A stretch of DNA of 64,000 nucleotides from Xenorhabdus japonica. GTDB lineage: Bacteria; Pseudomonadota; Gammaproteobacteria; Enterobacterales; Enterobacteriaceae. The stretch's first letter is position 1; each line of letters opens with the position of its first letter. The stretch is taken from the NCBI RefSeq assembly GCF_900115195.1, contig NZ_FOVO01000005.1, positions 1-64,000 of the forward strand. The letters run 5' to 3'. The position numbers were made by a program, and so were the translations under genes. Of the stretch, positions 21,739 through 32,109 are shown in pieces. The notes below the pieces were generated by a model. It was not told the DNA's origin. It made no database searches and saw nothing but the letters and a program-made list of their open reading frames with translations.

Positions 21739-23076
21739 CTACTCGATATCCATTAGCCCACTACTAAATAGAGCCATGGATTCCAGATGGCCTGTGTGCG
21801 GAAACATATCCAACATCCGCACACTGACTAGATGATAACCAGCCTCCAGCAAGACTTTGCTGTCCCGTGCCAGTGTCGTGGGATTACAGGAAACGTAAAC
21901 CACTTTTTCGGGAGCCAGTTTTACAATATGTACCATAACACCCGCCGCACCAGCGCGAGCGGGGTCCAGAAGCACTTTATTGAACCCTTGTGCGGCCCAA
22001 GGCTGCTGGTGAATATCTGATTCCAGATTTTCATGAAAAAAATCAACGTTATTAAGTTCATTGAGCCGGGCGTTATATTGCCCACTCGCCACCAGCGCAG
22101 TAACCCCCTCCACACCAACTACTGTCTGTACTTTAGTGGCAATCGGCAAAGTAAAATTCCCCATGCCACAAAACAGATCCAATACCCTGTCTGTTGGTTG
22201 TAAATCCAGCCATGCCAACGCCTGTGCCACCATTTGTTGGTTAACTTCATCATTAACCTGAATAAAATCTTGTGGGCTGAATACCAGTTTTAACCCATCC
22301 ACCTGATACCACGGTGCTGGTTGCCTCGCTATTAATGGCTCAAGGGATTTTTCATCACCAAGCAGATAAAACGCTACATTGTACTGCACCGAAAAAGTGC
22401 ACAGTATTTCCTTATCTTCATGCTTAAGTGGATCAAGATGGCGCAGCACAATTAATGGGCCACTGTCAGCCAATACCAACTCCACATGCCCCAAGCGTTT
22501 TACTGCATTCAGACTATTCAGGCACTGATGCAGCGGCTGCAATAATTGTTCCAATTCAGGACGCATAACAGGGCAGTGTTTAATATTGACCAAATCGTTG
22601 GTCTGGCTCTGGCGGAATCCCATCAATAAATTGCGTTGTTTGGTGTGATATTGCAGACCGAGTCTGGCTCTGCGCCGATAACCATATTCCGGACTGTGAA
22701 TAATGGGATGTGCGCTGATACTGACACCCGTTTCCCGCTGGATCAAGTGTTCCAGTACACTGGCCTTAGTGTTAACTTGTAGCTCAGTGGTAACGTGCTG
22801 CTGCTGACATCCGCCACACACTTTAAAGTGTGGACAATGGGGATCTACACGATGCGGGCTATCTGAGAGCCTCTTCACTACTTTAGCCTTAGCAAATTGG
22901 CGTTTTTCCTCTGTCAGTTGGATCTGTGCCTGCTCACCCGGCAATAATCCTGGAATAAAAATAGTTTTTCCCTGATGACGAGCAATGCCTTGCCCTTGTG
23001 CATCAAGATTATCTGCGGTAACGGAAATAATGCCTCGGTTTACGAAGCAGCGATTTGGGGAGTAAAATTGCACCAT
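21739..23076 (-). CDS. rlmD: 23S rRNA (uracil-1939-C5)-methyltransferase
   Basis: Methylates U1939 of 23S rRNA using S-adenosylmethionine. The N-terminal TRAM domain is followed by the iron-sulfur cysteines in [14 protein letters not shown] and KHCPVM; SAM binding is in [13 protein letters not shown] and the catalytic cysteine in [16 protein letters not shown] 23076 gives [17 protein letters not shown], matching E. coli MAQFYS; the frame continues upstream to 23118 without a better site. About 445 residues, slightly longer than E. coli. It is divergent from barA with only 53 bp between them, as in E. coli. Confidence 0.96.
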   Translation of the reverse strand: MVQFYSPNRCFVNRGIISVTADNLDAQGQGIARHQGKTIFIPGLLPGEQAQIQLTEEKRQFAKAKVVKRLSDSPHRVDPHCPHFKVCGGCQQQHVTTELQVNTKASVLEHLIQRETGVSISAHPIIHSPEYGYRRRARLGLQYHTKQRNLLMGFRQSQTNDLVNIKHCPVMRPELEQLLQPLHQCLNSLNAVKRLGHVELVLADSGPLIVLRHLDPLKHEDKEILCTFSVQYNVAFYLLGDEKSLEPLIARQPAPWYQVDGLKLVFSPQDFIQVNDEVNQQMVAQALAWLDLQPTDRVLDLFCGMGNFTLPIATKVQTVVGVEGVTALVASGQYNARLNELNNVDFFHENLESDIHQQPWAAQGFNKVLLDPARAGAAGVMVHIVKLAPEKVVYVSCNPTTLARDSKVLLEAGYHLVSVRMLDMFPHTGHLESMALFSSGLMDIE

Positions 23077-23129
23077 GATTCTGACTGACTTTGAAAAATT
23101 GAGTTTTGATTTTCCCACAATGGACGCCT

Positions 23130-25490
23130 ATGACCAAATATAGCCTACGCACCCGTATGATGAGCCTGATATTGGTTCCTGTTTTACTGGTCGGAACGCT
23201 TGTAAGTATATCATTTATCTCATACCGCTATTACGAGTTGAAGAAGCTGATAGTCCTCAGCGGGATCAGTATTATTGAACCGTTGTCCATCGCCAGCGAA
23301 ATTGGCATTAATCTGGACAATCGCAAGCGAGTCAACTCACTGATAAATAACCTGCATCGCCATAATTCTGAAATTGTAAAGGTCATTGCCATTTTTGATG
23401 AGCGGCATAAATTATTTGAAATTTCTAATGACAAATATGATGTGAATCAGCTACGGCTCAGTCCAAATGCCCCTATTCCGACAAAACTGACGAAGGAAGA
23501 GGATAGTAACAGCATCATCCTGAAAATGCCGATTATCCCGGAAACCACCTCTTCCCATAAATGGTTCAATACGACCAACAATAGTGAACCTATCGGATAT
23601 ATTGCCATTGATTTGGATCTACAAGCTGCACAACTTCAGCAATACAAAACCATTACCACTTCTATCATGCTGTTAATCCTCAGTCTCGGGGGAACAGCTC
23701 TGTTTGCCCATATTCTGGTACGTAAAGTCACAGAGCCTCTGGAGTGCATGGTAAAAGCGGTTAACCGCATCCGGCAAGGACAATTGAACAGTCGAATAAC
23801 CGGTGCCATGCCTGGGGAGTTGACTGCTCTGCAGAATGGTATCAATACGATGGCGGAATCGTTGTCTAAATATAAAAACGAGATGCAATTACATATTGAT
23901 CAAGCGACTTCCGACCTGCAAATTACGATGGAGCAGTTAGAGATCCAAAATGTTGAGCTGACTATCGCTAAAAAACGTGCACAAGAGGCAGTCAGAATCA
24001 AAACGGAATTTCTGGCTAATATGTCCCATGAATTACGCACACCACTTAATGGAGTCATTGGCTTCACCCGCCAGATGTTAAAAACCTCCATTACGCCACA
24101 ACAGATGGAATATCTATATGTCATTGATCGCTCAGCCAATAATCTACTAAAAATCATCAATGACATTCTGGATTTCTCACGGCTGGAATCCAATAAACTG
24201 GTATTGGATCAAGTGCCTTTTCTACTACGGGATACCGTCAATGAAGTTATTGAACTGCTGACTCCTGCTGCCAGTGTGAAAAACCTTCCTCTGCATCACC
24301 ATATTAATGAAAAGTTACCCAACCTGATGATTGGCGATCCCATCCGCTTGCAGCAAATACTGACTAATCTCATTGGCAATGCCATTAAATTTACTGACAA
24401 AGGCAGCGTGACGCTGGATATCACATTACACCAGCAGCAACATCATCTTGTACAGATCGGTTTTACCGTGACCGATACCGGTATCGGTATCAAACCGGAA
24501 TATCGTCCGATTCTATTCCAAGCCTTCAATCAAGCAGATGCGAGGATTACCCGTCATTACGGGGGAACCGGGTTGGGATTAAGCATCACTAAGCGGCTGG
24601 TCAATGAAATGAAAGGAGAAATTGACTTTACCAGTGAAATCGCTAAAGGCACGGTATTTTATTTTGATATCTGGCTGGAAAAAGAAGAATACTTATTCGG
24701 CTCATTTCCAGTAGATCTGCCAATTTCTTCGGCATCACCGCGTTTACCTATGACCGTGATGGCTGTGGACGATAACCCCGCTAACCTGAAATTGATCGGC
24801 ACATTGCTGAATGAATTAGTTGAAAACACCTTACTGTGCAGCAGCGGAATCGAAGCGCTGAAAATGGCGCGAAAACATTCGCTGGATCTCATTTTGATGG
24901 ATATCCAGATGGCAAATATGGATGGTATCCAAACATCTGAGCAGATCCATTACTTACCCCAACATAAAGAGACACCCGTTGTTGCTGTTACAGCTTTTCC
25001 CTGCCATGAGGCAAAAAATACACCGTTTATCGACTGTCTTTCCAAGCCCTTGGATGAAAACCGTTTAAAAACATTGCTGAACCAATATTGCCAGCAGAAA
25101 AAACCACAAGCCATTGATTGGGATATGGCTTTGGAACAAACCGCCGGGAAAGAGTCATTAGCACGGGAAATGCTGGGGATGCTGGTGCAATCGTTGCCCG
25201 ACATGAAGAACATGATTGAACAAGCCTTAACCATTGACGGAGAGGCAACCCGCAAACACTTTCAGCTTCATGTCCATCAATTGCACGGTAGTTGCTGCTA
25301 TAACGGTGTCCCTAAACTGAAAGCAATTTGCGAATTTGTTGAAAAACAACTTCGACAAGACATTGCTCTGGCCGATCTGGAGCCAGAATTGCTGGAATTT
25401 ATAGACGAGATCAATCATGTAATGGCAGCGGCTCCTGACATACTCAGAGTCACCAGACTATCCAAGACAACCGAATCCGTTACTTTGTGA
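23130..25490 (+). CDS. barA: hybrid sensor histidine kinase BarA, shortened
   Basis: Membrane sensor that phosphorylates UvrY and so controls the Csr system; in Xenorhabdus and Photorhabdus relatives it affects virulence and motility. Domains in order: N-terminal membrane segment ([17 protein letters not shown]), periplasmic region, second membrane segment near residue 185, HAMP, HisKA with the phosphorylated His in [12 protein letters not shown], HATPase ([36 protein letters not shown]), one receiver with Asp in DLILMDIQM and Lys in LSKPLDE, and an HPt domain with His in [10 protein letters not shown]. It has 786 residues against 918 in E. coli: the degenerate receiver-like segment between the ATPase and the true receiver is missing, and the receiver is also slightly shortened near [12 protein letters not shown] 23130 gives [11 protein letters not shown], as in E. 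coli. Confidence 0.93.
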   Translation: MTKYSLRTRMMSLILVPVLLVGTLVSISFISYRYYELKKLIVLSGISIIEPLSIASEIGINLDNRKRVNSLINNLHRHNSEIVKVIAIFDERHKLFEISNDKYDVNQLRLSPNAPIPTKLTKEEDSNSIILKMPIIPETTSSHKWFNTTNNSEPIGYIAIDLDLQAAQLQQYKTITTSIMLLILSLGGTALFAHILVRKVTEPLECMVKAVNRIRQGQLNSRITGAMPGELTALQNGINTMAESLSKYKNEMQLHIDQATSDLQITMEQLEIQNVELTIAKKRAQEAVRIKTEFLANMSHELRTPLNGVIGFTRQMLKTSITPQQMEYLYVIDRSANNLLKIINDILDFSRLESNKLVLDQVPFLLRDTVNEVIELLTPAASVKNLPLHHHINEKLPNLMIGDPIRLQQILTNLIGNAIKFTDKGSVTLDITLHQQQHHLVQIGFTVTDTGIGIKPEYRPILFQAFNQADARITRHYGGTGLGLSITKRLVNEMKGEIDFTSEIAKGTVFYFDIWLEKEEYLFGSFPVDLPISSASPRLPMTVMAVDDNPANLKLIGTLLNELVENTLLCSSGIEALKMARKHSLDLILMDIQMANMDGIQTSEQIHYLPQHKETPVVAVTAFPCHEAKNTPFIDCLSKPLDENRLKTLLNQYCQQKKPQAIDWDMALEQTAGKESLAREMLGMLVQSLPDMKNMIEQALTIDGEATRKHFQLHVHQLHGSCCYNGVPKLKAICEFVEKQLRQDIALADLEPELLEFIDEINHVMAAAPDILRVTRLSKTTESVTL

Positions 25491-27006
25491 CCATAAACTT
25501 ACGATATTCTTCATAAGCGTAATGGTCTGTCATGCCGCTGATATAATCCTGAATAAGACGTGCCCGATAATAAAATTCGATCATATCTTTTTCGGCTTCA
25601 TCAGTGGCAATAATTCCCTCCACTGCCTCACCATAAGCCAAACGATGCTTGGTCGAAAGTTTGTGTAGCAGGCGCGTTTCAATAAAGTATTTTTTGTGAA
25701 AATTATTCTGATTCAATTCCATGAAATCCTGTCGGGACAGTTCCAGCAAAGGGTTATACACATCCAACAATCCGGTAATAATCCGGTATCCCTGTAATTC
25801 CAATTCTTCCACTTCAGGATGATTAAAAACCCGTTTACGTGTGACACTTTTCAAGGTTTTCAATAAACGATGTTCATCTCCATTTCCTTCCAACAGGGCG
25901 TGATTAAATGTGCCTGCATAAATTTCTGGAAGATATTCAATAAACAGTTTAGCGGTATAAGGCACTAGTTTCCCGGTGATAAATACCCGCAAATACATGA
26001 AAAACTGTTCGTGGGCATTACGGCGAGCTTCGTTATTGGCTGTTTTCTTATAGGCTTGTGCCACTGTAGATTCGAACAAATCACCCTTTTTGTGCCCGCC
26101 ATTTTCTTCCCACTCTTTTTTCAGGTATTCCACCAACTGAGCGACATTGAAAATACCCTTTTCAACAGCATCGTCCAAATCAGCAATGCAATATGAAATA
26201 TCATCTGCGGCTTCCATAATGTATGTCAGCGGGAAACGACAAAAATCTCCCATTTGCAATTCTTTTCTCAATTCACGGATAAAACTCTCTTCTGACCAGT
26301 AATAGCCTTTTTTCTTCATCAGATAACTGAATTCAGCCGGAGCTTCTTCCAGACGATAGGCCGGACACGTATATTTCAATACACAGCCAATCTGGGCATA
26401 AGTGAGATTCAAGCGCAACAGATTATGTGCCAGACGGATAGCTTGGGCATTGCCCTCAAACTGGCATAAATCTTTACGCAATTGCCGCCGGAATAAATCT
26501 TTTTTTTCTTCCCCCGTCAGACATAACGCCGCGACTTTACAAGTATCCCGCGACCCTTCCGTTTTAGGTGAATAATCAGGAGTCAATCGGCGGGAGAACC
26601 AATCTCTAATTGCAGCCTCACCAAAATGCCCAAATGGGGGATTGCCGATATCGTGCATCAGGCAAGCCATTTCAATCAGACTTTCAAAAGCAAGTAAGCG
26701 ATCACTCAGCCCATATTTTTCCAATAAGTTTTGCTTTGCCAGCTCCGCAATAATCGTTTTTGAAATATATCGTCCTATTTGCTGTACTTCGAGCGAATGC
26801 GTCAACCGACTGCGTACAGCGGCATTACGTTCCAGAGGAAATACCTGTGTTTTTTGCTGCAAACGCCGAATGGCGGCTGAATTGATGATCCGTCCCCGAT
26901 CGCTTTCAAACTGGCGGTTTACTTGCTCTTCATCATCGGAATGAATGGAAGATTTACTGAACTTACGTTGGTAATTCAACTTCTGCTTAAAATCAATCTT
27001 AGACAT
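25480..27006 (-). CDS. dgt: deoxyguanosinetriphosphate triphosphohydrolase
   Basis: Hydrolyses dGTP to deoxyguanosine and triphosphate. 508 residues. HD-domain ligands are intact: [32 protein letters not shown] and [30 protein letters not shown] is the conserved N-terminal part. ATG 27006 follows GGGGG and gives [16 protein letters not shown], like E. coli MAQIDFRKKINW. Its 3' end overlaps the convergent barA end by 11 bp. It is divergent from mtnN, as in E. coli, but degP, which follows dgt in E. coli, is replaced by barA, so the junction is a rearrangement point. Confidence 0.96.
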   Translation of the reverse strand: MSKIDFKQKLNYQRKFSKSSIHSDDEEQVNRQFESDRGRIINSAAIRRLQQKTQVFPLERNAAVRSRLTHSLEVQQIGRYISKTIIAELAKQNLLEKYGLSDRLLAFESLIEMACLMHDIGNPPFGHFGEAAIRDWFSRRLTPDYSPKTEGSRDTCKVAALCLTGEEKKDLFRRQLRKDLCQFEGNAQAIRLAHNLLRLNLTYAQIGCVLKYTCPAYRLEEAPAEFSYLMKKKGYYWSEESFIRELRKELQMGDFCRFPLTYIMEAADDISYCIADLDDAVEKGIFNVAQLVEYLKKEWEENGGHKKGDLFESTVAQAYKKTANNEARRNAHEQFFMYLRVFITGKLVPYTAKLFIEYLPEIYAGTFNHALLEGNGDEHRLLKTLKSVTRKRVFNHPEVEELELQGYRIITGLLDVYNPLLELSRQDFMELNQNNFHKKYFIETRLLHKLSTKHRLAYGEAVEGIIATDEAEKDMIEFYYRARLIQDYISGMTDHYAYEEYRKFMVTK

Positions 27007-27117
27007 TAATCCCCCATACCAAATGAAATGACTATTTAGAATTGGAATCTCTAGTAAATGGCTATTCAATGATACACTTCCCGATTAAATCAGCCTTTTA
27101 ATAGCGAGTATGACACA

Positions 27118-27816
27118 ATGAAAGTAGGTGTAATAGGTGCAATGGAACAAGAAGTGACCTTGCTGCGTGACCAGATCGAAGGTCTGCAAACATTGTCACG
27201 AGGTGGGTGTGAAATCTATACCGGCAAGCTGAATGGCGTGGATATCGCCTTGTTAAAATCCGGTATTGGCAAAGTCTCTGCCGCACTTGGAACCACCTTG
27301 TTGATTGAACATTGCCAGCCAGATATCGTGATTAACACGGGTTCAGCAGGTGGGCTTGACCCTAAGCTGAAAGTGGGAGATATCGTGGTTTCCGAAGAAG
27401 TTCGCTACCATGATGCCGATCTCACTGCCTTTGGCTATGAGCCGGGACAAATGGCACAATGCCCTCCTGCTTTTGTTGCCGACGATAAATTAATCACTCT
27501 GGCAGAAAAATGCATCCAATCCCTCAATCTGAATGCCGTTCGCGGTCTGGTTTGCAGCGGTGATGCCTTTATCAATGGTTCTGAACCATTGGCACGCATC
27601 CGGGCTACTTTCCCGAAAGTTGCTGCTGTTGAAATGGAAGCTGCGGCCATTGGTCATGTTTGCCATCAATATAAAGTCCCCTTTGTTGTCGTTCGTGCTA
27701 TTTCTGACGTTGCTGATCAAGAATCCCATATCAGTTTTGATGAGTTTTTGGTTGTCGCGGCGCGTGAATCCACGCGGATGGTCAATACCATGCTGATCGA
27801 AATCAGTAAACAGTAA
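27118..27816 (+). CDS. mtnN: 5'-methylthioadenosine/S-adenosylhomocysteine nucleosidase
   Basis: Cleaves methylthioadenosine and S-adenosylhomocysteine to adenine and the thioribose; needed for methionine salvage and autoinducer-2 precursor supply. 232 residues as in E. coli. Catalytic Glu in [10 protein letters not shown], ribose-binding Glu in [13 protein letters not shown], and catalytic Asp in [13 protein letters not shown] are all present. Followed after a short gap by btuF on the same strand, the conserved order. Confidence 0.97.
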   Translation: MKVGVIGAMEQEVTLLRDQIEGLQTLSRGGCEIYTGKLNGVDIALLKSGIGKVSAALGTTLLIEHCQPDIVINTGSAGGLDPKLKVGDIVVSEEVRYHDADLTAFGYEPGQMAQCPPAFVADDKLITLAEKCIQSLNLNAVRGLVCSGDAFINGSEPLARIRATFPKVAAVEMEAAAIGHVCHQYKVPFVVVRAISDVADQESHISFDEFLVVAARESTRMVNTMLIEISKQ

Positions 27817-27850
27817 ACAGTAAACCATGATTAAAAGTGGAGCATTGATA

Positions 27851-28732
27851 ATGAAACCATTCTTGAAAAGAATCTCCCATCGATCCGTTTGGCTAACATT
27901 CTCATTCCTTTTGTATGTTTTCAATGCTCCACTTTATGCAGCAGCTTCCCGTGTTATTAGTCTTGCGTCATCAACGACAGAACTGGCATATGCTGCGGGG
28001 CTGGGCAATCAGCTAGTCGCAGTTAGCGCTTATTCCGATTATCCCGAAGCTGCTAAAAAGCTGGAGCAAATCGCTGACTGGCAAGGTATCAATGTAGAGC
28101 GAATCATTGCCCTGAAACCCGACCTAATTCTGGCATGGCGTGGCGGTAACCCTCAACGCCCTCTGGAACAACTCGCTGCTTTGGGCATTCCGATTTTTTA
28201 TTCTGATATAAAAAAAGTAGAAGATGTTACCACAGAACTGGAACGGCTTGCTGCCTATAGCCCACATCCCGAAATAGCTAAAAAATCAGCCGCAGATATT
28301 AGAAATAAATTCAATAAATTAAAACAAGATTATGCCAATCCGAATCCTACGCCTGTCTTCTTGCAATTTAGTATGAATCCGATTTTTACTTCATCCAACC
28401 ACACTATCCAAAGCGAAATTGTCTCCGTATGTGGTGGTAAAAATATTTTTGCTGACAGCCCCGTTCCGTGGCCGCAGGTTAATCGTGAGCAAGTACTTAC
28501 CCGCAAACCAGAAATGATTGTAATAGGTGGAACAGAAGAACAAAAACAGCGAGTTGCGGATTTTTGGCAGTCACAAATGAACGTCAGTATTATCGCACTG
28601 AACGATGACTGGTTTAGCCGCGCGGGGCCGAGGATTATTCTGGCGGCAGAGCAACTTTGTCAACAGTTAAATTATCCTGAGAAAAAAGCAACTGCTCAGG
28701 CGAATAATCTCATTCGCTATCCTCATAATTAA
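27851..28732 (+). CDS. btuF: vitamin B12 ABC transporter, periplasmic binding protein
   Basis: Binds cobalamin in the periplasm and delivers it to BtuCD. About 293 residues. A signal peptide ends near LYAAA, then [19 protein letters not shown] opens the TroA-like fold. [22 protein letters not shown] and [20 protein letters not shown] match E. coli BtuF closely. ATG 27851 is preferred because GGAG lies about 8 bases upstream; an in-frame ATG at 27827 lacks a binding site. It follows mtnN as in E. coli. yadS, the usual next gene, is not intact here. Confidence 0.93.
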   Translation: MKPFLKRISHRSVWLTFSFLLYVFNAPLYAAASRVISLASSTTELAYAAGLGNQLVAVSAYSDYPEAAKKLEQIADWQGINVERIIALKPDLILAWRGGNPQRPLEQLAALGIPIFYSDIKKVEDVTTELERLAAYSPHPEIAKKSAADIRNKFNKLKQDYANPNPTPVFLQFSMNPIFTSSNHTIQSEIVSVCGGKNIFADSPVPWPQVNREQVLTRKPEMIVIGGTEEQKQRVADFWQSQMNVSIIALNDDWFSRAGPRIILAAEQLCQQLNYPEKKATAQANNLIRYPHN

Positions 28733-28819
28733 CGAGTACTAAATCTATTCATAGGGGAAACGTTAGGATGGCTGGGAACACTGGGAACGGCTTTCGTCAT
28801 TGCAATAGATGCTACAAAA

Positions 28820-28850
28820 TAGCCTCCCAAAAAGGAGGCCATTATTTCTA
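28820..28850. terminator. terminator between btuF and erpA
   Basis: GCCTCC-CAAAAA-GGAGGC hairpin followed by a T-rich stretch, located between convergent btuF and erpA. On the minus strand it is followed by TATTTTG, so it may act in both directions. The 183-bp gap also contains a TGGCTGGGAACACTGG segment that might be a scrap of yadS. Confidence 0.75.
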
Positions 28851-28915
28851 TTTATTAAAACAACCAATATCTTATTAAAACAACCAACATTTTATTACAA
28901 CAGCTAACGTTCCAC

Positions 28916-29260
28916 TCAGACACTGAAAGAAGAGCCACAACCGCAAGTCGTTTTTGCATTCGGATTGGTAACGATAAAACGGGATCCTTCCAATCCTTCC
29001 GTGTAATCCACACAACCGCCTACCAGATATTGCAGACTCATTGGATCAACCACCAGCTCAACTCCTTGTTTCTGAATCGTCAAATCGCCTTCGTTCATTT
29101 GGTCATCAAAAGTGAAACCATACTGGAAGCCGCTACAACCACCGCCTGTAATATAGACCCGCAGGCGCAGGTTCGGGTTATCTTCATCAGCAACCAGTAC
29201 TTTTACTTTGTTAGCTGCGGCATCAGTAAACTGCAAAGGCAGGGTAGCATCATCGCTCAT
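28916..29260 (-). CDS. erpA: iron-sulfur cluster insertion protein ErpA
   Basis: A-type carrier that delivers [4Fe-4S] clusters to apoproteins such as IspG. 114 residues, equal to E. coli. The three conserved cysteines are in [12 protein letters not shown] and [13 protein letters not shown] precedes the ATG. It is divergent from hemL. clcA, which lies between them in E. coli, is absent; the 239-bp gap holds the hemL promoter. Confidence 0.97.
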   Translation of the reverse strand: MSDDATLPLQFTDAAANKVKVLVADEDNPNLRLRVYITGGGCSGFQYGFTFDDQMNEGDLTIQKQGVELVVDPMSLQYLVGGCVDYTEGLEGSRFIVTNPNAKTTCGCGSSFSV

Positions 29261-29499
29261 ATTTTTACTCCAGTCCGGTTTTCCGGTAAAAATTCCCGGA
29301 AAGTCGTTTTTATGCTTTCTGATCAGTTAGCCGCGATTATCTAATACCTGACTGATTCGTTCAAGTTTTGCCACACAAATGCAACAGCACATATTTCTCT
29401 CTCCATATTTCCCACCATATGATGATTTGGCTTCCCCATCGGGGTACTTTAGAATGGCATTCCCATATCTATACCTTTGTCTTTCAGGAGCTTTTATTA

Positions 29500-30783
29500 A
29501 TGAGCCAGTCCGAAACGCTTTACTCTCAGGCAAAACACGTAATTCCCGGTGGTGTCAATTCACCTGTACGTGCTTTTAACGGTGTTGGTGGTACACCTGT
29601 CTTTATCCAACGTGCCGATGGTGCCTACCTTTATGATGTTGATGGCAATGCTTATATTGATTATGTTGGTTCATGGGGTCCGATGGTTCTCGGTCATAAC
29701 CACCCTGCTATCCGCAATGCTGTTATTGAAGCCGCTGAGCGTGGATTAAGTTTTGGTGCACCAACTGCTGCTGAAGTGGAAATGGCAAAACTGGTTACCG
29801 AACTGGTGCCTTCCATGGATATGGTGCGCATGGTGAACTCAGGTACAGAAGCCACCATGAGCGCCATTCGTCTGGCTCGCGGTTATACCCAACGTGACAA
29901 AATCATTAAATTCGAAGGTTGCTACCACGGTCATGCCGATTGTTTGCTGGTAAAAGCTGGTTCTGGTGCCCTGACTATCGGCCAACCAAACTCTCTGGGT
30001 GTTCCTGCTGATTTTGCTAAACACACTCTGACTTGTGTTTACAATGACCTGAACTCCGTTCGTGAAGCCTTCGAAAAATATCCGGAAGAAATCGCCTGTA
30101 TTATCGTCGAACCCGTCGCAGGTAACATGAACTGCATTCCACCACAGCCAGAATTCCTGCCGGGTCTGCGTAAATTATGTGATGAATTTGGTACCCTGCT
30201 GATTATTGACGAAGTGATGACTGGTTTTCGTGTCGCCCTGGGTGGCGCACAAGAGTACTACGATGTTAAGCCCGACCTAACGTCTCTTGGCAAAATCATC
30301 GGCGGTGGTATGCCTGTAGGCGCGTTCGGTGGGCGTCTGGAAATCATGGAAAAACTGGCACCAACAGGCCCTGTTTATCAGGCGGGAACCCTTTCTGGCA
30401 ACCCAATCGCTATGGCTGCTGGTTTGGCTTGCCTAAAAGAAGTTGCCCAAGTGGGTATTCATCAACGCTTGAGCGAACTGACCGATAAACTAGCTACAGG
30501 TTTAAAAAATGCGGCATCAGAAGCCGGTATTCCTCTGGTTGTTAACCACGTCGGCGGTATGTTCGGTATTTTCTTTACCGATGCGGAAAATATCACCTGC
30601 TATCAGGATGTCATGAAGTGCGATGTAGAACGCTTCAAGCAATTCTTCCACTTAATGCTGGATGAAGGTATCTATCTAGCTCCTTCTGCGTTTGAAGCAG
30701 GATTTATGTCCATCGCTCACTCAGATGAAGATATCCAGCGCACAGTTGATGCGGCAGAACGTTGTTTCGCAAAACTGAAATAA
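29500..30783 (+). CDS. hemL: glutamate-1-semialdehyde 2,1-aminomutase
   Basis: PLP enzyme that makes 5-aminolevulinate for tetrapyrrole synthesis. 427 residues. Conserved parts include [49 protein letters not shown] and the PLP lysine in [20 protein letters not shown] 29500 has CAGGAG ten bases upstream and matches the family start; the frame runs further upstream to 29368 without any family similarity. It ends in a strong bidirectional terminator. Confidence 0.97.
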   Translation: MSQSETLYSQAKHVIPGGVNSPVRAFNGVGGTPVFIQRADGAYLYDVDGNAYIDYVGSWGPMVLGHNHPAIRNAVIEAAERGLSFGAPTAAEVEMAKLVTELVPSMDMVRMVNSGTEATMSAIRLARGYTQRDKIIKFEGCYHGHADCLLVKAGSGALTIGQPNSLGVPADFAKHTLTCVYNDLNSVREAFEKYPEEIACIIVEPVAGNMNCIPPQPEFLPGLRKLCDEFGTLLIIDEVMTGFRVALGGAQEYYDVKPDLTSLGKIIGGGMPVGAFGGRLEIMEKLAPTGPVYQAGTLSGNPIAMAAGLACLKEVAQVGIHQRLSELTDKLATGLKNAASEAGIPLVVNHVGGMFGIFFTDAENITCYQDVMKCDVERFKQFFHLMLDEGIYLAPSAFEAGFMSIAHSDEDIQRTVDAAERCFAKLK

Positions 30784-30828
30784 AATATTTCTCAGATGCC
30801 GCAATTCTGTGGCATCTGAGAAATATTT
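30783..30828. terminator. bidirectional terminator between hemL and TSUP permease
   Basis: A perfect 18-bp inverted repeat (AAATATTTCTCAGATGCC and complement) around a 10-base loop, with A/T ends giving a T-run in either direction. It touches the stop codons of both convergent genes. Confidence 0.9.
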
Positions 30829-31600
30829 ATATCAAAGTGCGTATTGCCTGAATGGTCGACACCATTGCCAGAATACCTAGTAGAATCAGCACCAACCAAC
30901 GAAAATGCTGTAGACTGATACAGGATCTTAAGCGCGTACCGATAAAGAGGGAAAGCAGGGATAAAGCCGTTAATATCACTACCGAGCATAGATAATCAGA
31001 GGAAAATAGTTCAAATGCTTCATGACGTAACACCAATAACTGACTGATCTTTCCAAGTAAAAAACACAAATTCGCTGCCCGCGCAATTTCATGGCGATCA
31101 TTGCTCATTGCTAATAGGCACATAATCAGGATAGGTGACATAGCATTAGTTGCACCACCAATAATTCCAGCGGCTAAACCAAAAAATGACAAAATAATTG
31201 GATTTTCCGGTAAATGAAAATGGCTGCTACACGTATTATTAATAATGTAAAATACAATTACGCCACTCAATAATAATTGCAAGTAGGCAGGATTCATTAA
31301 GAATAAAAGTTTTGCACCAAAAAAACTGCCGACTAGAGAAAAAAATGCCAATAATCCATATTTATATAATATCTTACTAATCCTCCCGCCAAATATGACA
31401 CTCAAGACATTAACCAATAACGTTGGCCATAAAGCTAATACGACCGCTTCTTTTAATGGCATAAATAGACTTAATGCAGTTGTACTGGCTATCGGGAAGC
31501 CGATCCCACTAATGCCATGCAATAATGCAGCGATAATAAAAAGCAAGGATAAAATAAGGATATTCAAAATATCATGTCCCCCTAATTCAATACTGTTCAT
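30827..31600 (-). CDS. TSUP (TauE/SafE) family permease
   Basis: 257 residues with about eight membrane segments. The pattern ALLHGISGIGFPI near the N-terminus and GLAAGIIGGATNAMSPIL in the middle are the two glycine-rich repeats of the TauE/SafE family. Members export sulfite, sulfoacetate or other anions; the substrate is unknown here. The ATG follows GAGTAAAACC. It is convergent with hemL and has no operon partner. Confidence 0.85.
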   Translation of the reverse strand: MNSIELGGHDILNILILSLLFIIAALLHGISGIGFPIASTTALSLFMPLKEAVVLALWPTLLVNVLSVIFGGRISKILYKYGLLAFFSLVGSFFGAKLLFLMNPAYLQLLLSGVIVFYIINNTCSSHFHLPENPIILSFFGLAAGIIGGATNAMSPILIMCLLAMSNDRHEIARAANLCFLLGKISQLLVLRHEAFELFSSDYLCSVVILTALSLLSLFIGTRLRSCISLQHFRWLVLILLGILAMVSTIQAIRTLI

Positions 31601-31737
31601 TGGTTTTACTCCATTAAATAATTTCTTACTCTAAAAATTAAAACTTATTTTTATTCCAATAAAATTAATTGAATATCAATATTAAAATCACCTGAACAGC
31701 TAAAATAAAAACCCAAAAAAATAGAAATTTAAAATAA

Positions 31738-32034
31738 GAAGAGTATATAAATGAAATAACTGATGGACAACATGTTGAAGTTAAAACCATAGGAAAGGCT
31801 CTTTTCAGCACTTTAAAGTCTTACACAGTAAGATTACAAGACAATCTAACTAATGCGGAGAAATCCCAGCTTAAAGCGGTTGTGACTATTCACAAAGGAC
31901 AGTTGGAGCCAACAAAAATCACTAAATTAGCCATTCCTGATGTAAAGGCTATATGTGCACATACAGGGCTTAAGCAAAAAGAATTTGCAAGCATGGGAAC
32001 AACACCGAAGACCCCCCCGCAAGTAGCAGTTTAA
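31738..32034 (+). pseudogene. truncated antitoxin-like XRE gene remnant
   Basis: A frame open from 31738 to TAA at 32032-32034 with no usable start codon. It reads SYTVRLQDNLTNAEKSQLK and then AIPDVKAICAHTGLKQKEFA, which matches the first helices of a HigA/NadS-type antitoxin HTH (normally PDVKAIREKTGLSQAEFA). It then runs into KTPPQVAV beside a run of seven C and stops before the rest of the domain. No toxin partner is visible. The remaining bases of the 31601-32109 gap hold nothing recognisable apart from a small CCCTACC hairpin at 32049-32071. Confidence 0.55.
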
Positions 32035-32109
32035 AACTCTTGTGTATAAGCCCCCTACCCGTTTTTGGTAGGGAGCCGCATTCTATCAGTAGTAACTTAT
32101 TACTGACTG

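Noticed and set aside
28755-28818. WLGTLGTAFVIAIDATK-like reading after btuF, possibly a scrap of yadS
   Set aside because: Only about 18 codons with weak similarity to the YadS N-terminus (WLDIVGTAVFAIS); too short to support.
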